From contig JAJLRJ010000002.1 in the NCBI GenBank assembly GCA_024195265.1, positions 21,973,070 through 22,037,069 on the forward strand: a DNA stretch of 64,000 nt, written 5' to 3'. A program made the translations under genes and the position numbers. Shown piece by piece: positions 33,701 to 44,985 of the stretch (position 1 is its first letter; each line of letters opens with the position of its first letter). The notes below the pieces were generated by a model. It was not told where the DNA came from. It did not search any database and was given only the letters and a program-made list of their open reading frames with translations. Source of the DNA: Dendrophyllia cribrosa (taxonomy: Eukaryota > Cnidaria > Anthozoa > Scleractinia > Dendrophylliidae).

Positions 33701-36443
33701 AGGTTTTAACGATGTTTTGCTTTCGAATTTTAAATGTGTCACAATTCGTCATGCTATTTAAGATAACAGGGCTCGAGACTAACTTTTCAGCTTACTAGCC
33801 TAGTGGCTAGTCACAGGTTTGAATTCACTAGCCAAAATATGTTTTCACTAGCCAGACTTGTACGGGAGGTAGGGTGGGGATTTGGGGGGGGGGGGGCAAT
33901 ACTGGTTAACAACAAAAAACCTACGAGACTTGGAAACACATTGATCTTTTAGTTTTCTTCTTTAATCTCTAACACCTTACGGAGAAACGTCGAGAAGATA
34001 AGACTAACACCTTACGAACGTACTTACCTGCGGAGAAACGTTGAGAAAATAAGACTACACCTTACGGATGTTCTAACGTACGGAAAAACATTGAGAAGAT
34101 AAAACTAACATTATACGAGCGTACTAACGTACGGAAAAACGTCGAGAAGAAAAAAACTAACATCTTACGAACGTACTAACGTACCTAAAAACGTCGAGAA
34201 ATTAAGACTAACACCTTACGAACGAACAAATGTCAAGAACATAAGACTAGTAATACCTTACGAACGTATACTAACGTACGGAAAACGTCGAGAAGATAAA
34301 ACTAACACCTTACGAACGTACAGTCTGTACCAACCTAGGGGAAAACGTAAGATAAGACCTTATTACGAACGTACTAATGTAATGTACGGGGAAACTTCAA
34401 TAAGATATAACTAATATCGTACCGAAAAATTGTTATGAAGACAAGATTTACGTCGTACGTAACGAAACACGGAGAAACGTAGAACGAACAAGACTGTTAC
34501 CGTACTAAATGTACTGAACTTCACTACATTAGCACATTTTTTTTTCGTAAGAAATAGCCGGAACAAGAATTGAAATAGTTATGTAGTATGATGTAGAGAT
34601 CCCGGTGTTCCGGCTCCAACAAAAACTCTGGTCACCCAGAAAAAGAAAATCGGTTTCCAAAAAAAAACTTTATCGCTGTTTCAAATTATTGGTTGAAGGC
34701 ATCAAAAATATATCTGTGACTGTCTACAGTTTATAGCTATGTTTCAGTTTTTGGTCAGTCAATTGGCTTTTGCGATTCATCAGAAATAATTTCCAGTTTG
34801 GTTTCCTCCGGTGCTTTACGATTTTCACTAGCCCAAATGGCTAGTAAAAACAAAAATCCACTAGCCAAAACTGAATTTTTACTAGACTTTGGCTAAGCCA
34901 TGAAAATAAACAAAATTGAACCAGTTGAAAGTTTTTTTTTGCATTATAGATGCTTATAAGATGATTTAATGGAACTTATAGTGAATCCAATATTGTGATG
35001 AGATTTTGGCTGTAATTAAGACTTTGAAGTTTTGGCCGCCATGTTGGTGCCCCTAAGTGGGGCACCAAGATGGCCACTCCATACATTTTTTACTAAAAAT
35101 GCGTCTTGTTGGCCTATAACTCTTAACAAAATGCTCTTGCACTTTAAAATTTACGGGTGGTGACAACTCTATTAAACGCTGTTTGAGCAATACTGTGTGG
35201 AACTGAAAGTTGTCCCGAAAATTTGGAATATCTTCCCGATTTTTTCGGAGACATTCTCGCAAAAATTTCAAACTTCCCGAAATTTTAACAACATCATCTC
35301 ATGATTCCCCGAAAATTTTTCGAGTCTCCTGATTCCCGGCAAAATCTTCAGATTCCCGGAAGAATTTTGTTTTTCTCCTGAAACAGGCCTTCTTTGAGTT
35401 GTCATGCACCCCCTGTAAATTTGGCCCAGATGTATAATTTTAAATTCTTTGCAATTCTATATTAAAACATTTTGGGATTTAAATCTGCTTTTTAATGCTT
35501 CTGAATTTTGAGATGACTTAAGTGAAAACACCTAATTAACAGCAACTTGGTTAAATGAAAAAAACAAATTGTGCCAACTTGTATGTGGATATAATGAGCA
35601 CAATCAAATTGGTTACAGGTCATTGCAAGTAAACACAAGTACAAGTGGTCAAATGGAATTGCAAGTCAAAACTGGTTTTCAACTTGCATTTTCTTGCATC
35701 TCCATTTGGCCAATATACCCGGGAAATGGATAGTCCCCAAGATTTTTACATCATTTTCCTGTTCAAATATATCTCCCATGGGAGCAAATCTCAAAATGAA
35801 CTACGAAAAAAAAATATAAATATAAACATACACAAATAAGCTACTTGACAGTGAATTGGAGAATTCACGCTTATAGAGACTCACTTTCTGGAGGCAATGT
35901 CTCAAACAAGTCTTCTTCAACGAAATTCAGCTCATTCGCGAGCCGTTGTGCAACAAGGTCCGGTGCTCTAACCCGTTCATAAAGCGATAAATATGGAAGT
36001 TTGTACCGTGATACAGATGTCGACTCACAGCTTGTCGTACATGTCGCAGAATTGCTTTCCATTTCCGATGTGTTTTCGCTTTCACTCTCGCATCCACTGT
36101 CTTCTGATTCCAGACCAATAGCTCCGGAACAGAAAGCGATTTCACCGCTTTCAGACGCCGCTGAATGCGACGAAGCAGCCTCCGCGGAAGTTGCACAATC
36201 AACACTTACAGTCTGTCTTTCGCGAAGAAGCAAAACATTCGGGTACAAGAAGTCGTGGCATAACGCACAGTAAGGTCCAAATTCCGGGCTGTCATGCTCT
36301 AGTCCACACAAAAAACATCTCTCGAAAGAGTGCTCGAAGTTAGGAGTTATTTTGCAAGCCCCTCCACCCTCCTCGTCGGGAGATTGAGGCTGTTGCTCGT
36401 CAGATAAAGCTTGCTCGACGATCGCCTCGGCCTCGTCCGCCAT
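30749..36443 (-). CDS. F-box protein fused to a catalytically dead ubiquitin-conjugating (E2) domain
   Basis: The coding exons, in transcript order, are 36443-35885, 33317-33137, 32673-32625 and 31237-30749. All have GT-AG borders and compatible phases (1, 2, 0), giving 425 residues. Residues 43-62 hold CxxC and CxxC, a possible zinc site, followed by an acidic Ser-rich segment (about 90-155). Residues 187-230 read as an F-box (MIFSFLDDISLCMVGQVCQW, then LAGEPDQWKK), the Skp1-binding module of SCF ligases. Residues 253-261 are CRRCFEQGC. Residues 264-425 are an E2 fold with YEGGLFFLHL, YPMRPP, FHPN, VSIQSLLTDP and EWTKKYAQ. The position of the catalytic Cys, ten after the FHPN His, is Gly358 (GDIGVDAL). 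The protein therefore probably binds ubiquitin machinery but cannot form a thioester. I know of no vertebrate protein of this architecture. The start codon is in CAACATGGCGGAC. Confidence 0.85.
31500..31532. repeat. GATT tetranucleotide repeat
   Basis: About five GATT units, just upstream of the last F-box/E2 exon, in intron 3. Confidence 0.7.
31590..31950. mobile_element. Interspersed repeat bounded by G tracts, CTAGAC(T/C)AAATT-rich
   Basis: A G-rich left end (GGGGTGGGGGGGTACTCTGC) and a right end with an 18-base G run (31931-31948) enclose repeated TTCTAGACTAAATT, CTAGACCA and ATACCCT motifs. Elements with similar G/C-tract ends and ATGGGG-type interiors lie at 41316-41650 and 63394-63760. 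Intron 3 of the F-box/E2 gene. Confidence 0.55.
32757..32782. repeat. 26-base C homopolymer
   Basis: Directly visible, about 80 bases from the acceptor of the 49-base F-box/E2 exon 3. Confidence 0.9.
33770..34900. repeat. Degenerate ~57-bp tandem array with ACTAGCC flanks
   Basis: Between about 33965 and 34500 the phrase ACGGAAAAACGTCGAGAAGA, then ACTAACACCTTACGAACGTA, repeats some nine times with many changes. Outside the array, CACTAGCC and GGCTAGT motifs cluster on both sides (33793-33855 and 34828-34892) in both orientations. This suggests that the array is the interior of one interspersed element. It occupies intron 1 of the F-box/E2 gene. Confidence 0.7.
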
Positions 36444-36447
36444 GTTG
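36437..36447 (-). promoter_or_regulatory. TISU/YY1-like context at the F-box/E2 start codon
   Basis: On the - strand the start reads CAACATGGCGGAC, one base away from the TISU consensus SAASATGGCGGC. Function is inferred. Confidence 0.45.
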
Positions 36448-36803
36448 TTTTTTTAAAAATGGGAAATGGAAGAGAAGAGGGGAAATGGGAGCTAAAAGAA
36501 GCAAAAAAAACAAATGCCAGTACTCTTGTTGGACTAAATCTTTAAATTAGCCTGTGGGATCTGAAAACAGGACGACTGTGCACGAGCAAAAGACAAACAA
36601 ACTAAAATAATATTTAATTATATGTTTGTTCTCGTACTAAAATGTCGTCTCATTTTGGATTCAAATGGCTGGACAAGTTTTCTTAGCACTTCAAAAAGTA
36701 TTGCTCTTGCTTTGTGAAACAAATTTTTCATTTGACATTTAATACCTTGACATAACCAATTTCAGAGAAATATATCAAAACGAGCTTATCTTTTTAACAA
36801 GAA

Positions 36804-36995
36804 ACTTTGGTGGTGGACAAAACACTGACCCCCAGTCCATGGACTACCCCGATGGACTACCCAACCCTAACCCTACCCCCTAGTACTAGTACTAATACCC
36901 ATTCGAAATAGTATTTTTAGGGGTGGGGTTGGGTTAGGGTAGTTCATTTGGTTAGTACATGGAATGGGGCTTAGTGTTTTGTCCACCACCAAAGT
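36804..36995. mobile_element. 192-bp foldback MITE
   Basis: Perfect 23-base inverted ends run from 36804 (ACTTTGGTGGTGGACAAAAC) to 36995. The interior is also roughly palindromic, with CCCTAACCC on one side and GGGTTAGGG on the other. Confidence 0.85.
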
Positions 36996-38774
36996 GAATG
37001 TGGACTTTTGGTGGATGTTCGTCGTACAGTACCTTTCAGGGGTTCATAACGCAGTTTTGGTACCGCTTAGGGTGCTCAGAAACGGTGTGATATTGTTTTA
37101 CCTCCAGGGGCATTCTACACCGGAAAGCCTGCACAGTCAAGAAAACTGACCAACGCTTCTTGGTTCAAGAATGCTCTTAGAGGTCTGCCAACAAATGGAG
37201 CCACACCCACAAAATAAGATTGCAGTAAGCCTATCGATCTATAAATTTCCAGGTTCCCATTTTTGTACATTTTAAAGCATAAATTATATACATCCACTTT
37301 GAAAGAAATGTTGTACATCTTATTTGTAATGGTTCAGCCTTCGAACGCACTTCTCTAATCCGTGATTACTTCTAGTTGCGTCGACGAAGGAGACGCTTCC
37401 TAATCTTGTCGGCTAAGCGGAACGAATCGAGAAAAGTGTTGGTACCAAATCTGCGCCATTTTGAAACGTCACAATAGTATCCAGCATCGCGTGGAAATCA
37501 GGCATCATCCTCCGAAATGTCACATGTGAATAATCTATTTGTCTTGATTTAGTTTCGGATATTTTCCCGATTTTGGAATCGAACGGCTCAATATTTCAAT
37601 GCCTAGTAAAAGTGCGCAGTGGAAAAATTGGACGAACGTTCTTCTCCGGACCAAGTAAGTTGTTGGGTCTCTTTGGAATCAAGCAAGAAGTTACAGATTT
37701 TCCTCGCTGCCGTTCTGGTATGTTTTGAATGTTCTATCTTGATTTTGCTGTGGTTCTCTGCCTGATTTGGGAAGCTTTCACCTAAATACCGACGTCGTTC
37801 TTCGCGATGTTCTACGGTACGGTGCAATTCGCTTATGTCTTGTAGCAACAATTCACTGACCGGCCGCGCCAGGCGAACGCAGATAATTTAACTTTACAGT
37901 GCTCGAAATTGCGCCTGTATCGGGCGCATTTGCGACTAAAGATTTCGCAGTTTTGTGACTAACATTTGTCTAGCTAATAAAGGAATTATATTCAACAGTC
38001 TTGTGTCTTACTTGCAATTGGTAGTTGTAATTTTATCCGAAAAATCTTGCGAAATTTCACGTTGAATGTTGCGTGACTTAAACGTCGAAATTTCTCATTT
38101 CCGGTTCCGGTATTGGTACATGTACTGAGGAGTATGATTTCAGAATCGGAGAAATAACCGAAATGAAATCAAGACAAATATACTATTTATATGTCGGAAA
38201 AATCTGAGACCTTTCGGAGTACACAGCACGGCAGGATTTTGCCCGATTCCACGGCGATAGCGTGAATTTGTTTGATGACGGCCCGACGTTTTTGCCTGCG
38301 TGACATATCTCGCGACGTAGCTCTTTTCAACAGTAACTGAATTAATTCATGAAACTGAGGAACTAGGCTAAGACGAGGTGCCACGGGATAAGGAGACGCA
38401 CTATAATCTGTGATTACTACTAGTTTAGAGTATAATATCCACAAAAATGGGTGAGTGAGACAAGTCTCAACCAGGGAGCTTGGTTGGGAGTTGTCTTGCT
38501 TTGCCAAATTTGGGAATTTTGTGGGTGTTCTATAAATACTTTAAAAATCCCAAAATCGGAATCTCTTCTATTCTGAAAAGTTGCAAAATATCTTGTTCCC
38601 AAGACCAATTCACCCTGGGTATCAGAGGTTCTCTTGCAGCATGCTTTTGAGAAAAGTCGGGGCTGCCCGAAGGTTGACCGATCAGCAAGTATTTAGAGTT
38701 TTCACGCACTTTCATTTCAAGCACAAAGGCCAATGACAGACAAGTACTGCGATCCTGGTACTTCATAGCTTGAC

Positions 38775-38844
38775 AAAACAGACATTGTTTCACGGCGCCA
38801 CCACTGGGGCCCCAGTGGTGGCGCCACGAAACAACGTCTGTTTT
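38775..38844. repeat. 70-bp near-perfect palindrome without loop
   Basis: Two 35-base arms meet at GGGG/CCCC (38806-38813). The inner 16 bases per arm (GGCGCCACCACTGGGG) are perfect; the outer part (AAAACAGACATTGTTTC against GTCTGTTTT and so on) has about three mismatches. A direct repeat, GGTACTTCAT, lies just outside on both sides. Confidence 0.9.
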
Positions 38845-41315
38845 CTCAGGCTAGGTACTTCATGGAGGTCTAGAACAAGTATTTTGGTACTGATTCACAA
38901 ACGGTCTTAACTGGCAGTTAAATAAATCTGCAATGCAGGCTATTATTTTGGTAGTAGCCTCCAATGACAAAGTCCTTAGGGCTTGCCACGCGATTCCCTC
39001 CTCCTCACTCACACGGGGAGGAAAGATTGCATGACAAACCCTAAGGATTCCTGCATTGGGAATACTCTATTAGGGGTTTGCTTTGAAATTTACAACAAGC
39101 AACCCTTATATAAACATAGGAGTCCTCCTGGGACTTTAACAACATTTATTACTTAAACAATTCTATGGAGTATTACATGTTCATAAAGAGTATGTTTCCA
39201 GACTGAACATTGAACTATATGAAATCCTACAACCATTACAATATTATATCACCCTTCCATCAACATAACTAGCATTCAAGCAAAACTGGAATACAAAAAA
39301 TAATATGAAAACAGTTTAATAGAAATACACACCAAGTTACTTTAGAAATTATCAATCCCACTACAGTGTACCTATTACCATACATGACTGTTTTAAAACA
39401 AACTCAACACATGGCAACATTTTACAAATTTTAATCAATTAAAAAAGGAAAATTCATTTCTAATTAGCAATACTGTACAACCATATTGAGTATTTTTAAT
39501 CCTTCATTACACCCAATTCCATTTTAATATCAGTGCAGTGTTAGACTGATATGCAATAAAATGGAATAAAATCCTATTAATTCACCAGCAATATTCTTAG
39601 AACAACATTAATAATTTTATATAATATATATGTACATGGCTTTTATGCCAAACTAAGTTCTAAACAAAAAGAAAAAAAATACATCTTAATGATCAAGCTG
39701 GTTTCGGTTAGATGGGGGTCGGCTATTTTGCGAGTTGCGAGTCAAGCTAAAAATTCCAACACAATTTCTTAAGTATTTGGAATCAAATGTTCAAGTGTGC
39801 ACTGCATGCCCACATCCCAATACCTTTAGATGCAACAATATCGCACCATCGTCAGTGGAGAGCAAACAGACAGGTTCAACGCAGTTCCTCTTCACAAAAT
39901 GCTTATTATCATACTGATATTGCATGCATTCAAAAGAATCCAAGTTTTCAAAGAAGCATGCTTGTCGTACCAACAGATCTGAAATCCTCTCTTAAACAGG
40001 AACACAAAGTATGTTTACATGAACATTTTAACATTACGGTGTAAATGCTTTTGTTATGAACCGTTGGAGAATCAACACAATTACAGAATTGTTGGACAAA
40101 ACCTTGTACATTGTATATTCGATCTGAAAATTTCAACAATGAAATGAATAATTTGAAAAGAATCTGCACGAGGATACTGAACCTAAAAACATACTTCTGT
40201 AGAGGGTTTCCAACTAAGATGGCCATGGACTTTACTTGACTTGGATCTCAAAACTGGTTGACATTCGGACTTCTCGGCTTTCTGAACACGTGCTAACAAC
40301 TAAAACTGAAAGCTAATGTACATTTGTAGCCCATGTGTTGTTTTTTGGGTCGTTCTTAGTTAGCATTAATTAAAGGAGCTATGTCACAGACAGTGTGTCT
40401 TGAAAAATTGGGCATTTTTTTTTAATTTTCTCACTCAATTTGTAACCCAACCGAAACAATCATTGATTCTGTTCGGGTTATTATCACTCACTTGGTATTT
40501 TCCCTTCCTTAAAATATCCTTTTTTAGTTTTCTTTTAATTTTAAATCAATTTTGTGCATCACAAAAATATGACTTGAAATATCATAAAATTGCTTCTTTA
40601 CATATAAATTGTTGTTAGTGTTCCTGTTATCAGTGCTGAGTTTTCAATGCTCTATGTTATGTTATGTTACTCTGACGCATTTGAATAAGTTACATTGAAG
40701 AATGTTATAAAACAGGTTTTACTTTATTTGTATGAGACTCGCAACTCACAACTTATAACTTAGTTCGTTGTTTTTTGTTTACCGGTATTTGTTTTGTTCT
40801 TTTACATGTGGATGGAGACAAAGTTGAGAAAAGAACTTTGTTAATTTTTTCCAATTGTGGTCCTCTTGCTTGGTCAATACTAACTATGTATTCAATTATG
40901 TATGTAGTAAACAATAGATAAACAGATAGAGAAACTATTTAAAAATATATTTTCAAACTTGGATCCTACAGAAATCATTTCACTTAGCCTCCGATGCAGG
41001 CAGCACCGGGGTCTGGGACCAAACAACAGAAAAGAAAAAACAGGTGGGGAGACAAGCGAGAAGCAGAACTCTACTTCACTTTTTTTCTCTCCTTCCACCC
41101 TCCTCCCTGGTCAGTCACTGTTTTTCCTCTCCCCTTGCCCCCCTCCCTAGTCAGCGAATTTCTGTCCTCTTTACCAGTCTCAGGCTACTCCTTTACTCAT
41201 CATAATTCTTCCTGCCCAAACAGTTACCTTCACAGGAGGCTCCATTCTGCCATTAATTTAAATGATACAATACTATCAGAAGGATATCCCAGACAAATAT
41301 TCTCTGGGTGGTTTC

Positions 41316-41650
41316 CCAGGAGGGGGGGGGGGGGGGGGGGGGTACTTCCTAGTAACAGTTGTTTGGGAATGTGCCGCTAGATGGGGTCTAATTTTCACGA
41401 CTGGATTGACTAGAATGGGGTCTCACATTTTCGGAATTTTGGAAGTAAGAAAATTATGGCTTTTTTTTGGGGGGGGGGGGGGGGGCGTAGAGATCTGCAG
41501 TATTAAAAACAGAAAGTGACTAAGTTGGGATTGCAAAGTTTACATTTTCACAAAAGTGACTAAGATGGGGTCTATAATTGGCCACAGAATAGACTATAGT
41601 GGGGTAGGGGCTCTGAGAGACCAGAGGCACATACCCATCGTACCCCCTGC
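41316..41650. mobile_element. Interspersed G-tract repeat with ATGGGGTCT motifs
   Basis: It begins with a 21-base G run followed by TACTTCCTAGTA. It contains AGATGGGGTCTAATTTTC, AATGGGGTCTCAC and AAGATGGGGTCTATAATT, and ends near TACCCCCTGCCCCGGGG. Same style as 31590-31950. Confidence 0.5.
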
Positions 41651-42264
41651 CCCGGGGTGGTTACAAAATCACGTCTTATTATCAATCATTTAATTGTAAA
41701 ACCATTATTGTTTATCTTCCTAATGACTGGGAAACCTTTGTTTTGTTAAGGAATACATGTCCAATGTTAAAAACACCAAACTATAATTAATTTTAATTAC
41801 TGATCTTGAGAATAGACCTTGTTGGTTATATTTATGAACATGGTTATACAACTTTCTTGTTAGCTGTCCTAAAAATAATGACAGATATTTAAATATTATA
41901 CTTGAAAAGGAAGTTCTCAGTGTGAATCCAAAGAAATGTACTCATTTTGCCAAGTAAAAAATATACAGCTCTTGAGGTGGACTTTTTTCGCTTGTCTTCC
42001 ATTAGACAGTTAAAAAATTAAAAATGTTACCTGTCGTGTTTGCTTCAGTTTTTAATCCTAGTTCACAAACATTTCAAATGTAGTAGCAATCCTGCTGCAG
42101 CCAATGCTCTTCCTGTTTTTGCATCTATATTTGACAACGGGCATTGCCATGAACTTCCAGTTATATGCCTCTGACTTCATAAGATACTTACACACAAGAA
42201 TTGATCTCTAGTGGCATTATAAATGTCATGGCAAATAAGAATTTCTTTGTTGCAATCTTAACTT

Positions 42265-42450
42265 AAGGTGAAGTAATATAGGCAACAAAATTGTGCATTG
42301 CACGCAGGTTGCAGCCCAGCTATTGCACATGTTACCACCTACGTGAGCAACAAATTTTCATGTTGCAGAAAGTAGACATTGGCTCGTAGGTGGTAGTATG
42401 CACATAGGATGCGCAACATCAGGGCTGCAACCTGCAATGCCACATTGCAG
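42265..42450. repeat. Palindromic repeat near the 3' end of the coiled-coil gene
   Basis: Left ACGCAGGTTGCAGCCC is mirrored by right GGGCTGCAACCTGCAATG, and ACCACCTACG by CGTAGGTGGT. It is related in motif style to 22780-23150. Confidence 0.65.
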
Positions 42451-42497
42451 AAATCAGCTAGGGTTGTAACTGGAAGTTTATGGTTATTTTACCTCAT

Positions 42498-44239
42498 TTA
42501 AACATTTGAGTTGTCTAAATTCACTTTTGGAACAACTTTCAAAAGGCTGTCACAGCAGTGAAGCTTCTTTTGAAGAGAATTACACTCCTCATTCAGAAGT
42601 TTTCTCTTGCGCAGCAACCTCTCCCGTTCATTCACTTTCGTTTCGACTTGCTGCTTCAATTCTTCAAGTTCTGCGGACATTGTTTCTATTCTGCATTTTT
42701 TTTCTTCTATTTCCTTGTTGCTGCTTTCCAGTTCATTGTTTGTTTCTAAGTAAAAAGAAAAAGACCTTTTAAACTTTGAATTCTTATCATTTGGAGCAAC
42801 TTTATCATGTGGAATGGGCATTATGATTGGTTTATTCTTCTACTTCTGCTTGCAACTCCGGTAATCTAGTTTTCACTTGATCATAAGCAACAGAGTCATA
42901 AGCGCAATTGGAAAGAAAATGTTAACCTTCTGATTCGAACTTATGACTCTGCTTTTGACTCCGTTGTTTAATTTTCACTGGGATGTAAGCACCTTGCAAC
43001 TCTGATTAGGATTCTGTGACTACCTTGCTTGAGTGAACACCAGTCTTTAGAGTGGGGCTTTTGACCAAAAATTCTTGAAAAAAATCAAATGCCCACATAT
43101 GCTTGGCCTCCCCTCCCACAGGTTTAACATTTATAAGTGCATATGAAATATTAGTACTAGAATACCTTTAACCATTTCCAGCTTATCTGTTAGAACATGT
43201 TCATCTTCAGTCCTTTTCTTCTCTGCAATCTCAGTTAAGTTGTCCAGTAAACCAGCTCCCCTCAGCAGAGTGATGACAGAGTTTGCCATGTCAGTGGTTG
43301 TACTGGATTGCATTTCTAAACAAGAAAGATGCATGGAAATAATGCAGCAGTGTTAACGGTGTTACCAGAAACCCATAAGTGGGTTGAAACGTGTAACGTG
43401 CATTCACAGCTTCCGAATATTCATTTTTTGCTTAGTACCATATTTGGAAACCGCTCGGTCCCTCGAGATTGGAAACAAGTTGTTCTAGCGAATTGATTGG
43501 TTAATATTTTTATCTTGATTTTCCAAATATGGCTGTAACAACTTCTTAGAAAATTGAATAATCGGAAGCTTGTTTTGAAGCGTACAAGAGACAGTTGCAC
43601 GTTTCAACCCACTTATGGGTTTCTGGTGTTACTAAAACAGTAAACTGACACCCCTGACACCTCTCTAAGACAGACATCAATTATTGTCAGGTTCTGGCCA
43701 AATTTCACTTGTTTGTCTGTAACTAAATTCTCTATAAGGCAGACACCTCTCCAAGACAGATATCAATAAATTATTTTTGGCTGATTCTGGTCACTTGTTC
43801 GTCCGTAACTAAATACTCTAGAAGGCGGACACCTCTCTAAGGTGGACAGCCAGAGCTGCTACTGCAAGTGTCCAGCTTAGACACAGTTGACTGTATGCCT
43901 TTTCGTCAACACAGTCCTCCATGCATAATCAGGTCTCAGTGGCAACATAATCATTAAATTAATTATCAAGATATTCATCAGAAAATAAAGTTTTGTAGTA
44001 AATAAAGTTTTGAATTTGTTTGAGTTGCTCTCAAGGTATTTATTATTCACAAAAATGTGGCATTGTTGAAAATATTTGAAGGTCATAGACAATTTAAATA
44101 ATATAAGTAGAGTTTGTTTTAAATAAATGCAATAACCTTGTCAAGTTCTTAAAGGGAATATACCAGTAAATAGGATTCAAATAAAAATACCTGAGGATGA
44201 GGATATCTCCCCCATAGAATCTTGTTGGCACTTCTCACA
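42498..44239 (-). CDS. Small coiled-coil protein, unrecognised (5' end uncertain)
   Basis: Three exons join in frame on the - strand: 44239-44191, 43315-43166 and 42745-42498 (stop). Acceptors end TTGAAG, GTTTAG and ACTTAG; donors are GTATTT and GTATTC. Starting at the ATG at 44215 the product is 140 residues. If the exon continues an upstream reading frame it begins CEKCQQDS. The middle exon encodes a short helical segment (SVITLLRGAGLLDNLTEIAE). The last exon encodes a heptad-rich coiled coil (about residues 60-125: ELESSNKEIEEKKCRIETMS, then ELEELKQQ, ERERLLRKRKLLNEECNSLQ) and a short polar tail. I cannot name the family; kinetochore or cytoskeletal adaptor proteins look like this, but that is only style. 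A possible first exon lies at 49155-49171. Confidence 0.6.
43365..43630. mobile_element. Foldback MITE with CCAGAAACCCATAAGTGGG ends
   Basis: Left CCAGAAACCCATAAGTGGGT near 43366 is complementary to ACCCACTTATGGGTTTCTGG near 43607-43626, enclosing about 260 bases. No coding capacity. It lies between the 150-base and 49-base exons of the coiled-coil gene. Confidence 0.75.
43651..43895. repeat. GACACCTCT repeat (TIR family copy), between coiled-coil exons
   Basis: ACACCTCTCTAAGACAGACA occurs twice in close variants, and the right end is ACACAGTTGACTGTA. The left terminus is missing. Upstream of it, CCCATAAGTGGGTTGAAACG (43372-43391) is inverted at 43605-43625, marking another foldback element that adjoins it. 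Confidence 0.6.
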
Positions 44240-44315
44240 CTTCAAAAGAAAAACAACAGTCTTATAAAAGAATACCAACAAAATCACCGTGAAATCATGA
44301 GTGCAATCACTACTC

Positions 44316-44706
44316 CCCAGGGGGGTCTCCTACATAAAAATGGCAAGGGTGATAGTCTTACTTTTCAGGAGGTTAAAAGTTGTGGTTTGGTATGGTATTG
44401 ATAGCGGCTTGCCAATAATTTTATTATTGTTGTCATATCTCCCTGCCCCCCTCTTCTTGGTGTGCACCCATGCATGCTTTGCTTGCTCAACTATCCTCGA
44501 GAGAAATATTAAGGAGACCACTAATAGTGTAGGTATGGCTAGTCATTGTATTAAGCCTGAAGACAAAAAATTGACATGACTTGTCAGAATGAACTGGTAC
44601 CTCATGGGAGTGAAAAAAAGAAAATTGAGGTACCTTTACTGGTTCCTTGGAAACATCCAAGAATCTCCCCTGTCACTTCTATATGGGAGTCCCCCATTCC
44701 CCCAGG
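44316..44706. mobile_element. Interspersed element with CCCCAGG / CCTGGGGG-type ends
   Basis: Left CCCCAGGGGGGTCTCCTACA and right CTTCTATATGGGAGTCCCCC (followed by CCCCCAGGAG) are imperfectly inverted. It is the better-preserved relative of 121-470. Confidence 0.5.
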
Positions 44707-44711
44707 AGTAA

Positions 44712-44985
44712 GGGTAAGTCTTCACAAGCCTTATGGCTCAGAACCGCTGGAGCTTATCCCCGTTTCTGTAGCATGAAGCGACTGAGAACATTACTACTAC
44801 TCCCTCGATAGGATGCTAAGTCCATCTCAACCCCCTTTACACCTGGCTGGAGATAGACAATGTGGAGCAAAGTTTTTTTGTCTAAGGAAACACTACGATG
44901 GCAGAGACCAGGTTTGAACCACCGACCTTCAGGTTGAATGTCGGACGCACTAACCACCAGACCACCACGCCTCCACCAGGAGTTT
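44712..44985 (-). mobile_element. SINE family 1, nearly full length, - strand
   Basis: Read on the - strand: GTGGTCTGGTGGTTAGTGCG (A box region), GGTCGGTGGTTCAAACC (B box), TTTCCTTAGACAAAAAAAC, CCACATTGTCTATCTCCAGC, and a 3' end CAGAAACGGGGATAAGCTCC then TTGTGAAGACTTACCC. tRNA-derived with a shared tail. Confidence 0.75.

Larger units (their letters stand above)
36444..42497. other. Six-kilobase intergenic region
   Basis: No gene is recognised. Open frames on the - strand at 37603-37851, 38187-38507 and 38530-38793 have no domain and no convincing splice context. The stretches 39060-39700 and 40230-40900 are AT-rich with nothing recognisable. G runs of 21 bases (41322-41342) and about 17 bases (41468-41485) belong to an interspersed repeat. 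Confidence 0.45.

Noticed and set aside
33965..34500. Regular repeats resembling a CRISPR array
   Set aside because: Units are contiguous and degenerate, with no constant repeats separated by unique spacers, in a eukaryotic intron.
36869..36896. Interstitial telomere
   Set aside because: Only two CCCTAA units, inside a foldback MITE.
37603..38793. Three - strand open frames of 82-106 codons
   Set aside because: No domain or in-frame splice link could be found; the sequence contains repeat-like segments (TAATC(C/T)GTGATTACT) also found at 45180.
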